64,000 nucleotides of DNA, from NCBI GenBank assembly GCA_002900995.3, contig CM035313.1:930001-994000 (forward strand), read 5' to 3'. Shown here one piece after another: positions 49,166 to 61,436 of the stretch. How positions within the stretch are numbered: position 1 is the first letter of the stretch; every line of letters starts with the position of its first letter. Below the pieces are notes generated by a model. The model was given only the letters and a program-made list of their open reading frames with translations. It made no database searches and was not told the DNA's origin. A program made the translations under genes and the position numbers. This DNA is from Ganoderma boninense. Its lineage: Eukaryota; Basidiomycota; Agaricomycetes; Polyporales; Polyporaceae.

Positions 49166-50436
49166 TCATCGAAGACGCGCTCGTTGAGGGCCGCACGGTC
49201 CGTGTGCTATACATGCTATCGACCGCATATGCGAAATCCCCGTGGGCAGGTTGAAGCCATGGTCGTTGACGGAGGGGAGCTGGGTCATGCTTCGCACACG
49301 AGGAATGGCGTAGCTACCCGCGTGGTCTTCCGCAGGGTGTGGAGACGTCGAGGGGCGTTGCGAAGGGTGCTCAGAGTACGGCGACGGGTACGGGGACATC
49401 GCCTGACTGTGCCTCCGCTCACGGCGAATGCTCAGCGAGCTGCCGTTTGCATACGACTTTGAGGAGGGTGGCCGTGAAGAGGAGGGCTTAGATGATGGTG
49501 GTGCCCAAACCTGGCCGCGATTGGCCATGCGAGAAGGTGGTGCCCGGACCCGGGTCGCGAGCAGTCATGAAATGTGCGCTCTGATCTTCAAACGGTGTAG
49601 GCAAGGCCGACATCGACGATGCCGAGTAACCGGAGGTTGGGCGGCTGGCAGGAGACACAGGACCCGCGCTGTGATATCTCCGGCTGAGCGGGGCGTACGA
49701 GGAAGATGTATGTGTTGATGGCGGCATGTTGAGGACGTGAAGAGCCCGAGCAACCGTTAGCGATACTTGTGCTGCTCGCCGTAGGGTTGAGGAGGCTGGA
49801 CAAGGAACCAGTCGAATGCGCGTTCGACGCGCTGGAAATGCCCGGCTGATCGGAGTACGGGCGCTGAGGAGATGGGGACGGCAACATCATGGTATCACGT
49901 CCGGAGGAAGAGTAATTCATGGAGCCGAGTGCAGAAGACTGGGGATGTATAGGGTGTGCGAGGATTGGGATGTTCCGAGGGGAGGAATGGGCGGGGCACT
50001 CGAGGGTGGCAGAGTAGAACGTGGACAGCCAGCGCCCCACATAGTAGCACCGGGCTCAGGCTGGCTGAGTGATGTGAAGGATCCGGGCGCAGGAAACCCT
50101 CGCGCGTGAGCACCTGTGTAGGTGATAAAGCGTCGGTAGCCATAGGGAAGGGAACAGGAGCCCGTGCCGAGATCGTAGAATGCGGCGGTGGTCTCAGGCA
50201 TCTCGGTGTTGTTCTTGCGAGGTCTGGAGAGTCCCAGAGGAACACGACGTTTGAGGTTCGCGACGACCTCGGGCGGCCGAGTGGGGGTTGAGGGTCGGGT
50301 GCGCTAGGGAAGAGAGGTTAGATGAAGGTCAAGAGCGGAGATATGGTGGCCATTCTACTTACAGCAGGGTGCTAGCGTCAGGGTCGTTTATCACCGGGTC
50401 CACGTCGCGAAGGTTGACTTTGCGCACGAAAGCCAT
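49166..50436 (-). CDS. Ser/Pro-rich hypothetical protein, multi-exon
   Basis: The first exon starts at ATG 50436 (MAFVRKVNLRDVDPVIND) and joins in phase across a 60-nt intron to APDPQPPLGRPRSSRTSNVV and onward to DALSPTQ. Further exons carry MNYSSSGRDTMMLPSPSPQR, PVSPASRPTSGYSASSMSAL and RRERRHSQAMSPYPSPYSEH. Composition is that of a long disordered regulatory protein; no domain is recognised. Junctions between the later exons are unresolved because two or three frames stay open in this low-complexity DNA, so the outline is approximate and the 3' end is a guess. Confidence 0.45.
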
Positions 50437-51964
50437 AGATCTATGGCACGCGGGGAAAGGCGTCAGAGTCACGAGGAACCACGATGAGCAGCACAGCGCT
50501 GCGAAGAGTAGAAGGAAAGGCGTACCTACGTTCGGTCGCGGAGAGAAGGAAGCAAAACATGACTGGCGGTAAACGCTGGGAAGGACATGGAGCGTGAGCG
50601 GCTCTATGATGATGTGCTCTCCGGCGGGATCTCATCATATCATGTGGTGGTTCTTTGGACGTCCAAGACAGAACGCGCAGTTAGATTTGAAAAAAAGCGC
50701 GAAGGACGCGTCGAATTGACATGCGCATAAAGGTTCGCGAGGCGGTCTCGCGAGCTGGTGCAGGAACGCAGCATCGCATTGTGGTAGGGAAGGGTCCTCC
50801 TCCTTTGGGGACTGGCAATCGCGGGGAGAGGGGTGCGAGGACGCATGGATGGACCGGCCCTCCGGGGATGGGCTGCTGGGAGGGAAGGCGCTGGGATGGG
50901 TAACGATGGCGGAGGCATAGAAGAGCACGTACTGCTGTCTGAGTGAGGTCTGGGGCAAAAGGGGCGAAAGGGGTGTGCTCCTGAGGAAAGAGTTCGAACT
51001 GTGTACTACTACTAGTCTCGACCAAGAGTTCCGTGTGAGGGATTTGGCGGAACCTAAGCCGTGTATACTACTAAGCTTACGCTGAAGGAGGGCGAGGTGT
51101 ACTGCTGAGTCAGCTGATCGCTCTGCCCCACTCGGGTCCGACCGTGCCGGACAGCGCCTGGGCGGCAAGATGGGCGGGCATCAATTCTTGATTTCATCCA
51201 TGTACGTCTCGCCAGCCGTAGTGGGTAGGGACAGGGAGAGAGATACAAAGCGGAAAGCAGCGGGGAAAAAGTGGTGGGGCGGGTGGGAGACGGAGCGGGT
51301 TTAAGAGCGGACGGCGGCGTGGCGGGACGTGGGACAAAAACAGACAGATTCCGTCCGAAAAAATACCCTGTGAAATCCCGAGCCGCCCGTTGCCACCCGA
51401 CCAAACATATCCGGACTTACGTCACACATCTCCGTTTCAAAGCGCTCACTGCCTCGTTCTCTAAGCACCCCACAAACGTTGCATACTCTGCCTTTATATC
51501 CAACGTTCAGCGGCTCCAGCCCATGACATGCTACAACCACCGATAATGATATATGAGGTATGTCGTTTTTCAAGCATCATAACGCAGTGGGAGCTGACAG
51601 ACGGACTGCAGCTGGGACCGTCACGGTGTGCCCTGACCTTCAATGCGACGCCTTCGCAGCACCGTTAGCGAACTCCATGAATGCGGAAGCATAAACCGAT
51701 TTCGTGTCTCATGACGACTAATTTGTAGAGCCGACCGCTGGCTCCACTCTCGCAGCTCACTGCCAGTCACGGTGGGGTGAGCCGAATATGGTGAGCCAGA
51801 GACTGCGAAGTCCTCATATCGCGTATGATGTCAGAGTCCAACGTCAGTATCCATGTCACCCCTCGCACCAGCATCGCATATATATGCCTTTTCACTTCCT
51901 CTGTAGCCCACGCAGCACCTTCTCAACCAAATCACCTCTTGACTCTCAGCAACGTCAGATCATC
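50437..51964. other. Divergent intergenic region upstream of the Bli-3-like gene
   Basis: The two flanking genes point apart. Long minus-strand frames at 50635-51168 are pyrimidine-rich and without motifs. A TATA-like TATATATG occurs near 51878, about 85 bp before the ATG at 51965. Confidence 0.45.
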
Positions 51965-52790
51965 ATGTCTCACAAGGAGCTCGATCCGTACACCGCCAAG
52001 GCAGAGAGGACCGACCTCTCGCCCCAGCAGAAGATTGACGATCTCCAAAACATCGTCAACACCGTCAAGACGGGCATGCTCACCACTCGCTCTGCCGGCG
52101 GTGACTTCCACTCGCGCGCCATGGCCCCTGTCCCCCGTAAGCTCGGTTCAGCCTCCATAGCCTCCACCCCCAAGTTCCATGCACTTTCCCAGCACGTCGC
52201 TGCTCGCTAACACGCTGACACCGCGTGCCTGCATGGGTAGCAGTGGAGCGCAACCAGATCGCGCTCGTGTTTATCGCGAACTGCGTGTCGCCCAAGTGCG
52301 ACGAGATCCAGAACGACGTGCACGTCAACGTCTCGTTCTACGACCCCTCGTCCACCAACTGGGCCTCGTACGCAGGCAAGGCCAGGATCTCCCAGGACAA
52401 AGAGAAGATCGCGAAGCACTGGCACACCTCGTACGTCCGTCTCCGAGTCCGGGCACTCACGACAGCTCCTAACTGGCCGCGCTGCCGATCAGGACGTCCG
52501 CGTGGTTTGGCGACCTCGGCGATGGCGTGCACAAGGGCGACCAGAACGACCCCAGGGTGGCCGTCATCGAGGTCATCCCGGACGAGATCCGGTACTGGGT
52601 CGCGACCCGCGGCAGTGTGGGCCGCGCGGTCGAAGTCGCAGTCGGAGCTATGAGTGGCAGGACTGCGGTGCCGGGCGAGTTGAGGACGATCAGCAAAGAC
52701 GAGGTGCGTATATGCGCCGCTGCCTGGGCCGTCGAGGTGCTGAAAAGCTGCCTAAAGATTCAGCTTATTCAAGGCCTAACCTCGAAGTAA
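51965..52790 (+). CDS. Bli-3-type pyridoxamine-5'-phosphate-oxidase-like flavin-binding protein
   Basis: Four exons (51965-52136, 52241-52430, 52493-52703, 52758-52790) give 201 aa, matching fungal Bli-3 length. The start MSHKELDPYTAKAE is almost the family consensus. The split-barrel FMN-binding fold is seen in MLTTRSAGGDFHSRAM, QIALVFIANC, NDVHVNVSFYDPSSTNWAS and WFGDLGDGVHKGDQNDPRV, ending in PGELRTISKDE and the tiny last exon IQLIQGLTSK. In Neurospora the founding gene is blue-light-induced. The family is related to the bacterial general stress protein 26 and is thought to be an FMN-dependent oxidoreductase or flavin binder. Everything expected is present. Confidence 0.93.
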
Positions 52791-53129
52791 GGAGCTACAT
52801 ATGCGAGATGCGCGACATTATGATGAGCAGTCCTTTGTGTGTGTACGCTACCGCTATGAGTTTGCCCGTTTACTGGTCTCCAGTTTGCCTGCACTGTACG
52901 ATAATTAACAGAGCTTTTAATAAGTGACCACAAAACAGCGTATGGCTCTATACAGGCATGGTCCATCTGGTCTGTGGTTCAGAGAGTGTTCACAGTTCGC
53001 CATTGACGCTGAAAAGACCATCGCGGTCACCTGGCAGCTCTCAACGTGCCTGCCCATCGAACCCGGCAGAAGAGCAGTCGGATGCGCACGCGGTTCCCAC
53101 GGTAACTTTGATTTCGTCCGCTCCGCTTC

Positions 53130-56100
53130 ATGTCGTCGGACGCCGCCCTGCCAGAGTCCCTCAACAACGTTCCCACCTCCGACGGCTTCTGGGTCGAGTT
53201 TTACAGAGACCAATGCGTCAAGTCAGCCGCGAAAACCGTCCGGCTCGAGGGCGAGATCGCCTTTATGAACCGGCGGCACCAGGAGGAGCTTGACCGGCTC
53301 AAAGGCGAGCGCGACCGGCTTAAGGGCGCGTACGGCAAGCTCAAGGGGTCGCACGACGAACTCCAGGGCAAACACGATGCACTCGCGGAGGAGAACGCTT
53401 CTTTACGGCGGCAGCTGGAGTTGCGATCGGAAACGGGGCAGGCCCGTACGCCGTCGAGGGTGACGACGAGCGAGGTGCGTCTTTTCGTGCTTTGTTCGCG
53501 TGGCTGCTGGAGCGATGGGAGTTTAGCATATATGCACAGGGGGGGATTGGGCTGAGGACGCCGCCGCCGTCGTCTAAGGGGGCGTCTCCTCCCCTGATTG
53601 CGAGACAAACTTGTACCACAGACGCGTCTGGGAGCCCCCACGGGGCAGAGGGGGAGAGCAGCAGCGAGGACGAGAACTTGGCCGACTTTGCGCGGCGCAT
53701 CCGAGCTGGAAGGGTGCGCGTTGGCCCTGTTCAACGCGAGGAACGAAGGAACCGGCCGCAGAGGACGCAGCCAGACAGAGCCCGGCAGGAGAGAAGGAGG
53801 CTAAGCGGACTCCATCCGATACGATGGGTGCGTTGTGTGCCCAGTCTGCCCTGTTTGGTCGGTGTATGCGGTGCTGACGTTGCGGTAGGGGCCCAAACAC
53901 GGGGCCAGGGAGGATAAAGGGAAGCAGACGAGGAAACGCGACGCGCCGGAAGAGGGCTCGGGCTCGGACGTACCGCTTGCGAGGCGGCCGAACATGGTGA
54001 ACAGACGGTCGTCGAGCTCATCGAAGCGAATGAGGCTGGAGGGCGTGTTCCCGCCGCCCTTGCCGCCTCGGTACACGTCCGTATCTTCCGCGCCCCCGCG
54101 GCCTGAATCGAGAATGACACAAGTCGACTCTGGAGGAGAGGAAGACGACGACGAGATGGAGGAGGAGAAAGATGGTGACGAAGGCGAAGATGACGGGAAC
54201 AAGGACGACTTGTTCTCGCTAACATCGTTGACTCCAGTATCCTCTCGTCCTTCTACCCCGATGCCCGTCGATCCCGTCGGTCCTGTGGTGCCCCAGGAAC
54301 CCGCGACACCCCAAGGACCTCCTCTTCCGGAGGGAGCAAGGGAGCCTCAGGCTTCCGTACCAGTCGTGCAACATTTTCGCTCGCCGTCCAGGGAACTGTC
54401 CTACTTCGATCCTATCCCGCAACCACACCTGCCTGCAATGCTCCCTGCGGATGCTCCTCAATCTACTATCAGGGAGTCTCAGGTCGAGACGCCGCAAACT
54501 GTATTGGGTTCACATTTGCCAACCGGCCCTACAACAGTCCCTTCTGGTTCTGATGTGAGCTCGCTTGCTCGGAAGGATAGCTGGAGTTTTACGGATCGAG
54601 CGATGGCCAGCCTGGCGGCTGATCCTCCCAACTTGCATCCCTTCTCAGTGGCTGCCCATTCTCAACGTTTCCCTCTCAGCAATTTCTCCTTCCCTCCCAC
54701 TCAGCCTTCCACATCTGACCCTGCGTCTTCATCGCGGCCATCGCCACTACCGCCCCCACCACCAGAAGCGTCAGTAACTTCGCAGAGTCTCAGGCCACTC
54801 GAAATTGCTCGAAACCTCCTACGGCAGACGGTGCCGACATCAAGTGGCTCTCGCCTCCCAGTACCCTTACCCGCGACTGCTCCTTCGCGAACGACAACGT
54901 TAGAAGTTCCCTCGCCCGCGACGATTCCTCCTCGGGTCCCAAGTGCTCCTCCTCCATCGGTCGCGACTGTCTTGATGCCTCCACCATCATCGTCTACAAC
55001 TGCCGGCCCAAGCACGGAGATGACGGCTTCGCAGAAGGTCGCCCCCCCATTGTCCACTCCGTCAACCTCCCAACCCGGGGGGCGTGCTTATCGTCCCCCC
55101 GCCTCTGCTCCTCATCCTACAGCTCCACGTCCGTCTGCACCTCCTCTTTCCACGTCTCCTCCATCTGCGACGCCTCTGCCTATGACTGCACCTGTATCTG
55201 CACCTGCACCTGCACCGACGGCCATCCCTCCTTCGCCGACCGTCCATCCCTGTATGCAGGCTGCTGCATTGAACCATGAGTCGCAAACGTCAAACGTCCC
55301 ACTGCCAGGAACCACACCTCCCACACCGACAGGAGCTGGTCCTTCGCAGCCGTCCAGGGTGCGTATGCTTGCTTTCAATCACGGTAACGTTCTGATCAAG
55401 AAACGTCTTACAGGTTTGCCTTGGACACCGCACCACCACCCAACTACGGCCCGGCGTTGTCACAAGACTAGGACCTCCTCTTTTGCATGAGGACGCACTC
55501 AATGCCCGCCTCACCCAAGTCGTCTATTCCACTGATGGCGTCGACCCTGACCTCCTCAACATGGCTTTCAGCCGTGACTTCATCAGCCAGACGTTTGGTG
55601 GGCACTCGAAGAGGAAGTGTACCGTGTGTCGCGACGGCAGAGCCCTTATATTCGGCAACCCCACGTTCGACTCCCACCTGCCGCTTTGCCCCGGGGTCTC
55701 TGGTTTGCTGTTCCACGCCAGCTGTGTGCCGGACTGGAAACCTGGGCCGAACTCGCTTTTCATCGAAACCCAGACTGCGCAGCACTGGTATATCGGAAAT
55801 TACAAGCTCGAAGAGACGACGGCTCTGACGCAGGAAGAATACGCCGCGTGGCCAATCGACGTAGGTTCCGTGTCCGGCCACTGACATTGAGGCGCGGCGG
55901 GTCGCTGACGCTCGCGTTCATTACATACAGATCAAGCGCAAATGGGCAGGCGATATCATGAACAAGAAGAAGCACCGGGACGTCCGCGTGGGGATCGTCC
56001 TGCGCCGCAGGCTCGGGCGGGAGCCGGACGAGGTCGAGTTGTCCAACGCGGTCAGCGATGGCGACGACTACAAGGACGTCTCGCGCGACGAGATCATCCA

Positions 56101-56340
56101 GGCGTACGAGCAGGGACACCAGGTGCGCAGATCCCCATTCCTTTCGTTGTTGTTTTTCGATGCTGACCGGGTCTTTCGTCCCAGACCATGTCCGTGTTCA
56201 CCCTCACCTGTGTCGGTTATGATGACGGGTTCATGAAGGAGGCTGCTGAGCGGCTGCCCGCTTACCTTCGGAGACGGGCTGAGCCCCAGGCGGTTCAAGA
56301 GGCACGGGCTCCGGTCGGCGAGGCAGCTCGCTCTGCGTAA
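53130..56340 (+). CDS. DUF6697 domain protein with coiled-coil N-terminus (965 aa)
   Basis: Six exons, all split between codons (53130-53474, 53540-53827, 53889-55358, 55414-55860, 55931-56122, 56185-56340), give 965 aa. Residues 1-115 form a coiled coil (RHQEELDRLKGERDRLKG). A basic region follows, then an acidic patch (DEMEEEKDGDEGEDD) and about 400 residues of Pro/Ser/Thr-rich low complexity. The C-terminal 260 residues show the DUF6697 pattern known from many Agaricomycete proteins: FSRDFISQTFGGHS, GVSGLLFHASCVPDWK, QHWYIGNYKLEET, RDVRVGIVLRRRLGREPDE and RDEIIQAYEQGHQ, ending in the small LTCVGYDDGFM strand. Function is unknown; a nuclear, chromatin- or RNA-linked role is only a guess from the basic/acidic make-up. 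Confidence 0.85.
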
Positions 56341-57071
56341 CTCCCGGAATAGTCGTGGCTCTTGACAGTACTGCTCTGGTTCTGTCTTCTTGCCGCTAGT
56401 CTTGAGGGGCAGGTTTGGTCTTGCCTGCGCAGTCTCATGTTTATACCACAACGTTTAAATTCTAATCGTATATCATACCCCTTGCTTTCGAGCCATATTT
56501 TTACCGTACTGTAGATCAGATATTTCTTGAGCTGACGATCGCTTGTCGCTGACCTTGGTCTCTATATCCGGTTCGATTCCTCCTTGGGTCCATCGGTATG
56601 ATGGCATGTACAGATATCTACCTAGACTCAGTGCATTCTTACAACGACTTGTTGTACATAAACGTTGTCCTGCCCTAGAGCGCGATCCCTACGTAATTGG
56701 CTGTGTCCCCGAGCCCGTCCCCGCCCGGCGCGTCACACAAATCAGGTCTGTCCTGTTCGATCTGGCTTGCAAGTTCTGTACTTTAGTGTTAGTGTTGCAG
56801 GTCCGGAATCCTGGAGACGACTCAGAAGACCTGCATACAACGAACGAAGTCCACCAGTAGCATGTATATACGGCATGTCGTGGGCACGTCACGGATGAAC
56901 TTCTTCGACTTCACTGCCCCTGTAGCACGACCTCACGGACTTTGCGCTCATTGGGAGCCCTATGATATATTCCGTTGAGCCAGATATTCTAGCTATGCAT
57001 ACACTTCTCCCAATGCCCTTCAAACCACATTATAAACATACCAAGACAGAACACGCGGAACACGCGGGCTC
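56341..57071. other. Convergent spacer
   Basis: It holds the 3' ends of the DUF6697 gene (+) and the next minus-strand gene. A T-loop-like GGTTCGATTCC at about 56570 lacks pairing arms. Confidence 0.5.
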
Positions 57072-58569
57072 TCATGCATACAAATAATCATAGAACGACC
57101 GCCTGCCCACAGGCAGCACACGGACAGCATGCTCCACGCGCTCACGCTGCCTCGCCCGCGGCGGCGTCCTCCGCGCAGGCGAGCGCGACGGCGAGCTCGC
57201 GGACCGGCGCTGCCGCTCGAGCAGCCGCGACCTCAGCACGTCCGGGCCCTGGCGCCGCCGGTCGGCCAGCGGCGTCCTGTCCACGAGCGAGAGCGCCGCG
57301 AGGTCGCCCTCTGGCGCGGACAGGTCCCCCTCGCCCTCGACGTCGGACTCGCCGACGACGGACCACCCGTCCGAGTCGAGCGCCGCCATCGAGATCTCGG
57401 GCCCGCGCGACGCGTACACCGCGCGCGCATTGGCATTGACGGGGACGAGGGCGGGCGATGGGGGCGCGGAGGCGTCCGAGGCTGTCTCCGCTATCGCTGA
57501 CAGCGCTGTGGTGGGGGCGGCGAGGGAGGGCGACACGGGGCTGAGGGCCTCGGCGTCGGAGAGCTCGCGGTCGGACTCGGAGGTGTCGAGGTCGGTCGCG
57601 GAGAGTTCGGAGAGGTCGGTCACGGGCGGGGTGTCGAGCGTGGGCGCGGCGTAGCGCGTCGGGCGGGTGACGTTCGGGCGGAGGAGGTATGTGAGGCGCT
57701 GGCCGGCCGCGTCTTTGCCTGCGTGTGGGGGGATGTGGGGACGGTGGGCGAGTCAGTGAGGTCCTGGGGGGAGAGAGAACTTGAACTACATACTGAAGCT
57801 GACGACGTCGTGATAGCGGGCGCAGCAGTGCACGACGTAGCGGGTAAAGGCGTTGTCCTCGATGTTCCAGACGAGCTGGAGCGGGGTCCGCGAGACCTCG
57901 AGGATCGCGTCTGTTGAGCCGATTGGCGTACCGGGCGAGTCAAATGTGGCAGACGCGTCGGGCGCGAGCATTACGCCCCCCACCGCTAGCCAGTCAAGGA
58001 TTTCACCCTCGACCTCCTTCACGAGCAGTTCAGTGCGCGGGCCAGAGCTGCGAAGCTGGCGGCGCATGCCCTTCAGGCTGAGAGAGAAGCGTCCGGCATT
58101 GGCGGAGGAGGGCTCGCGCGCTGCAGGGACGGCGGAGGGGATGGGGTTGTTGCGGGACAAGAAGTGGGGGAGAGGTTCAGGAAGGTGGGCCGGCTGTTGG
58201 GGGCGGGAACGCTGAGGTCGGTCTTGGATGGCGCGACGATGTGCGCGTTGCCCACGAACTTGGCTGCACAACATGATCGCGCTCGGATGTGTAGGCACAG
58301 ATGAAGAGTGGGTGAAAGGACGCACCGTTCTCTTTGCGCCGAACCCATCGCTTACCCTCCTTATCTTCCCGTCGGTTGCGCTTGACAGAGACCGAGAGGG
58401 CGGGAGGCGCGGCTACGCGTGCCTGGATACGCAAGTGAGCGAAGCGGTCTGAGAGACCAGGGTTGCGAAGGATTGCTGGGAAGGACATTGGGATGGGGCC
58501 GTTGTCCTTGGGTGGAGATACCACTGGGTCAGGGCTGGCGGCGGGCGGTTGCTCGAGGGTATCCATCAT
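57072..58569 (-). CDS. R3H-associated-domain-like protein with one-base frame break
   Basis: Exons 58326-58569, 57794-58263 and 57072-57718. The N-terminus (MSFPAILRNPGLSDRFAHLR, KRNRREDKEGKRWVRRKEN, then AKFVGNAHIVAPSKTDL) matches my memory of the R3H-associated N-terminal domain of fungal proteins. The next conserved stretch (PEPLPHFLSRNNPIP, NAGRFSLSLKGMRRQLR, EVSRTPLQLVWNIEDNAFTR, YVVHCCARYHDVVSF) is in another frame. The switch is at about 58178-58182, where TTCCTGAA would read PTFPEPLP with one more C. The last exon is Asp/Ser-rich with DGWSVVGESDVEGEG and a basic tail. No R3H motif is seen. The conserved sequence on both sides argues for a recent break or a sequence error, not long decay. 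Confidence 0.65.
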
Positions 58570-58870
58570 ATCGTAGGCCTGTGAGTCGGGGGAAAGCTGG
58601 CAAGCGAAGGATGCAAGAAGGAGTACAAGGGCAGAGCAGAAGAGGCCGCCTGTTGGGTTGCGTTGAGGATGAGCTGGGGGCTGAGTTCAAACTTGGACGG
58701 TGTCGACCAAGTCAAAGCGACGCTGTCTGAAGCTGTGGCCTAACGGAGCCGCCCGGGCCGATGTCCCGAACCCTGTTGTACGCCACCAGCACTGCCTCAT
58801 ACTTACCGCCAGCAGTGCAGTGACTGCTACGCCATCCTCTGAGCGGACTTTCCGCCTCATCTCATTCGCG

Positions 58871-61174
58871 ATGGACCCCCCCTTGTTGCCCTGGGAAGTC
58901 CTTGAGAGGATCGTCGGACATTCTGGCGACCATCCCCAGACACTGCACAGCTTCTCCCTCACATGTCGCAACCTTCGTCCTCGCGCTCTCTGTTTTCTCG
59001 TCGCCGACGTTCATTTCAAGTGCAGAGCCGATGTTTTCAACTTTTGCGACTTCCTCCACGACAACCCGCATCTCAAACACCTCGTTCGCTCTGCAGCTAT
59101 GAACCCAGCCGACTTCGCCCCCTTCCCCCTCCTCGCCATCCTTCCGAATCTCTCCAAACTGCACTTCATTTCTATCCAGCCGACCTGGCCACGAACTAGA
59201 CTCACCACAGTCCTAAACCAGTCCAGCCTGACATGCTGCGAACGCTTTGGCACAAATATTCAAGCCCTCCACCTTTCGGACGTTTCTTTCCCGACCTACC
59301 TCGCTTTCGCTCGAGTCCTCCTGGCATTCCCATCCCTCGCCGATCTCGTCTGCTCTCGAGTCCTCATTGGATCGGAGGGTAATCAAGCACCCCTCGCCGT
59401 GCTCATACGACGCCTGTCACGTACATTGCGCCTACGCACTGTGAGTCTTTCGACCTCATGGAGCTGTCGGTACCCGCAACAGGATCATAGCTAAAGTGCG
59501 TTTGTGTTTGCAAGATTTCCTTTAATTTTCCTAGGCCTAGGGAGTTAGAGAAAACATACCGCGACCGTATATATACGGTGGCCGCGCTCCTATTGGACTC
59601 GGGGTTGGTACAATCTACCGCGGAGACCCTCATTCTGCAACGTAGGTTTACTCGCCATGAGACCGTGTGGGCGAGGGAGCTCATGTCCCATGATAGCGTA
59701 CAGATCTCATCAACTTTCACAGCTATTCGAGTGGCCTAGACTTCGGTCTCTAGTGTTGCAAATGTACAACGGCCAGGATATTTACAATGCTGTTGTGATG
59801 CTAAATGAGTTTTCGCCCTCGACGCTCAAGGACGTCATAGTTGAATTGCGACAGCGGTCTATTGGGGATATAGATGCCGTCTCCCAGGGCGAAACTAATT
59901 CAAGGCGACTGCGGGAGTTAGAACGTGCCTTGCTCAGGTTCCCCAACCCACGAATGACGTGCCTTGTTGACCACTTGCATAAGGACGGCGTATCGTCCTG
60001 GACTGAAAAGCTTGGAAAACACTTCCCTGTGCTATCCCAGCGTGGGGTTTTTACGGTGACGTCCCAGACAGGTGAATATTTTTTCTGGTGTAGGCTTCAA
60101 TATGGAAAGTAAACTGAGACACCATATATAGTTCTCCCAGGAGCAGACTACAGTTCCTTTTCGCGCCTCACAACGTCTCCAGACGGAAAGTGGGTGGCAA
60201 CGGCGTCCCACGATTCTACCATCATTCTGTGGGACGCCGCCGAGGGAACCACGGTCCACCAATGGATCGCCCACAATTACTCAAAGATCACATCTCTCGC
60301 ATTCTGCCCGGATGGCCCATTTCTTGCTTCTGGCGGCAACGACGCGAGAGTCAAAATCTGGAATCTCGCTGAAGGCTTGCGCGAGGTCGCCACGCTCAAA
60401 GGCCATTCCGGTCACATCGCATGCTGCGTATGGTCCCCGCGCGGCGACGTGATTGCGTCCGCGTCCTCTGACGGCACTATACGACTCTGGGATGCACGCA
60501 TCTTCCATGAACATGAACTCCACGTTCTCAGGCAGCCGGAGCTAGAAGCGGACTACGTATACCTGACCATGTTCTCTCCGGATGGCCGCTGGCTCGTCTA
60601 TGGTTCCACTCGCCGTTACCACGTCTGGAATGTCGACTCCGGCATGCCGCACAGGTCGTTTCTGGCCCGTGGTTTCCATCCGCATGCAACCACATTCGAC
60701 TCCAGTAGCACCCGCCTCCTCGTGCCAGAAGGCGATGTGGTCAAACTCGTGGACATCGAGACTGGAGAAGCGTGGGCCGTTCTCGGCGATTTGAAGTCGG
60801 GGGCGAGGGATGCCGCGTTCTCCTCGGACGGGACCCTGATGCTGATAGCATTCATGAACGGGATGGTCAGGCTCTGGGACTCGAACACCCGCGTCGAGCT
60901 GTTCGCACTCGAGGGACACAAGGGGCCGATCCGCAGTGCCTCCTTCTCCCCCTGTGGGAAATACGTCGCATCAGCGTCGGATGACGGCACAGTGCGGCTG
61001 TGGAGGACCAGAGATGGGTCGTGCGAGGCGACGTTCTCCGAACACCAGGGCACCATCGTGTTGCATGTAATCTTCTCTCCGGACGGGGAAACACTGTGGT
61101 CCAGAGATTCGTCCGGGACGATCATCATGCGACGTATGCGCGATGTCGCTTCGATGGATGAACCAGTCTTGTAG
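58871..61174 (+). CDS. F-box/LRR-like plus WD40 protein, intact paralogue (691 aa)
   Basis: Exons 58871-59440, 59545-59641, 59697-60071 and 60141-61174 join in phase to 691 aa. The F-box is intact (MDPPLLPWEVLERIVGHSGD, TLHSFSLTCRNLRPRAL), followed by a leucine-rich stretch (FVRS-like HLVRSAAMNPADFAPFPLL, IQALHLSDVSFPTYLAF) and about eight WD40 repeats (DSTIILWD, NDARVKIWN, SSDGTIRLWD, FSPCGKYVASASDDGTVRLW). Expected role: substrate receptor of an SCF ubiquitin ligase. It is collinear with the gene at 10139-12417; the WD repeat near the end is almost identical (GTVRLWRT.DGSC.A.FSEH). Exon 2 contains a perfect 16-bp palindrome, ACCGTATATATACGGT, at 59564-59579. The acceptor before exon 2 (GGGAG) is weak, so that junction is the least certain. 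Confidence 0.8.
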
Positions 61175-61436
61175 CGTGCATGCAGTGTTTTTCCTTTGTT
61201 TTCTTTTCATATGTTTGCTGTTCTGTTGCCGCAGCTGTGCCCTTTTTGTCGCGATATCGTCTCGATGCTGTTCCATGTTTCCATAAAGATAATGGATTAA
61301 CAACCGGAATTATATAGCGATGCCAAGGCCGGCGCTCTAGGACACCGATACTTGTCTTTACTTGCCTCGTCGGATTATCTGCCACTTGCTTGTCATGTCT
61401 GGATGTCCTCTGCCCTTGCCTTTACTTAGAAGTTAA

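Noticed and set aside
50635..51168. 177-aa minus-strand frame upstream of the Bli-3-like gene
   Set aside because: Several frames are open together in low-complexity DNA, with no motif; more likely promoter or leader sequence.
53714..53748. 35-nt intron in the DUF6697 gene
   Set aside because: It would be unusually short and puts the following exon out of phase. Reading through gives a continuous frame into the next canonical intron.
56540..56600. tRNA-like T-loop (GGTTCGATTCC)
   Set aside because: The T-stem does not pair, and no acceptor, D or anticodon arms can be drawn around it.
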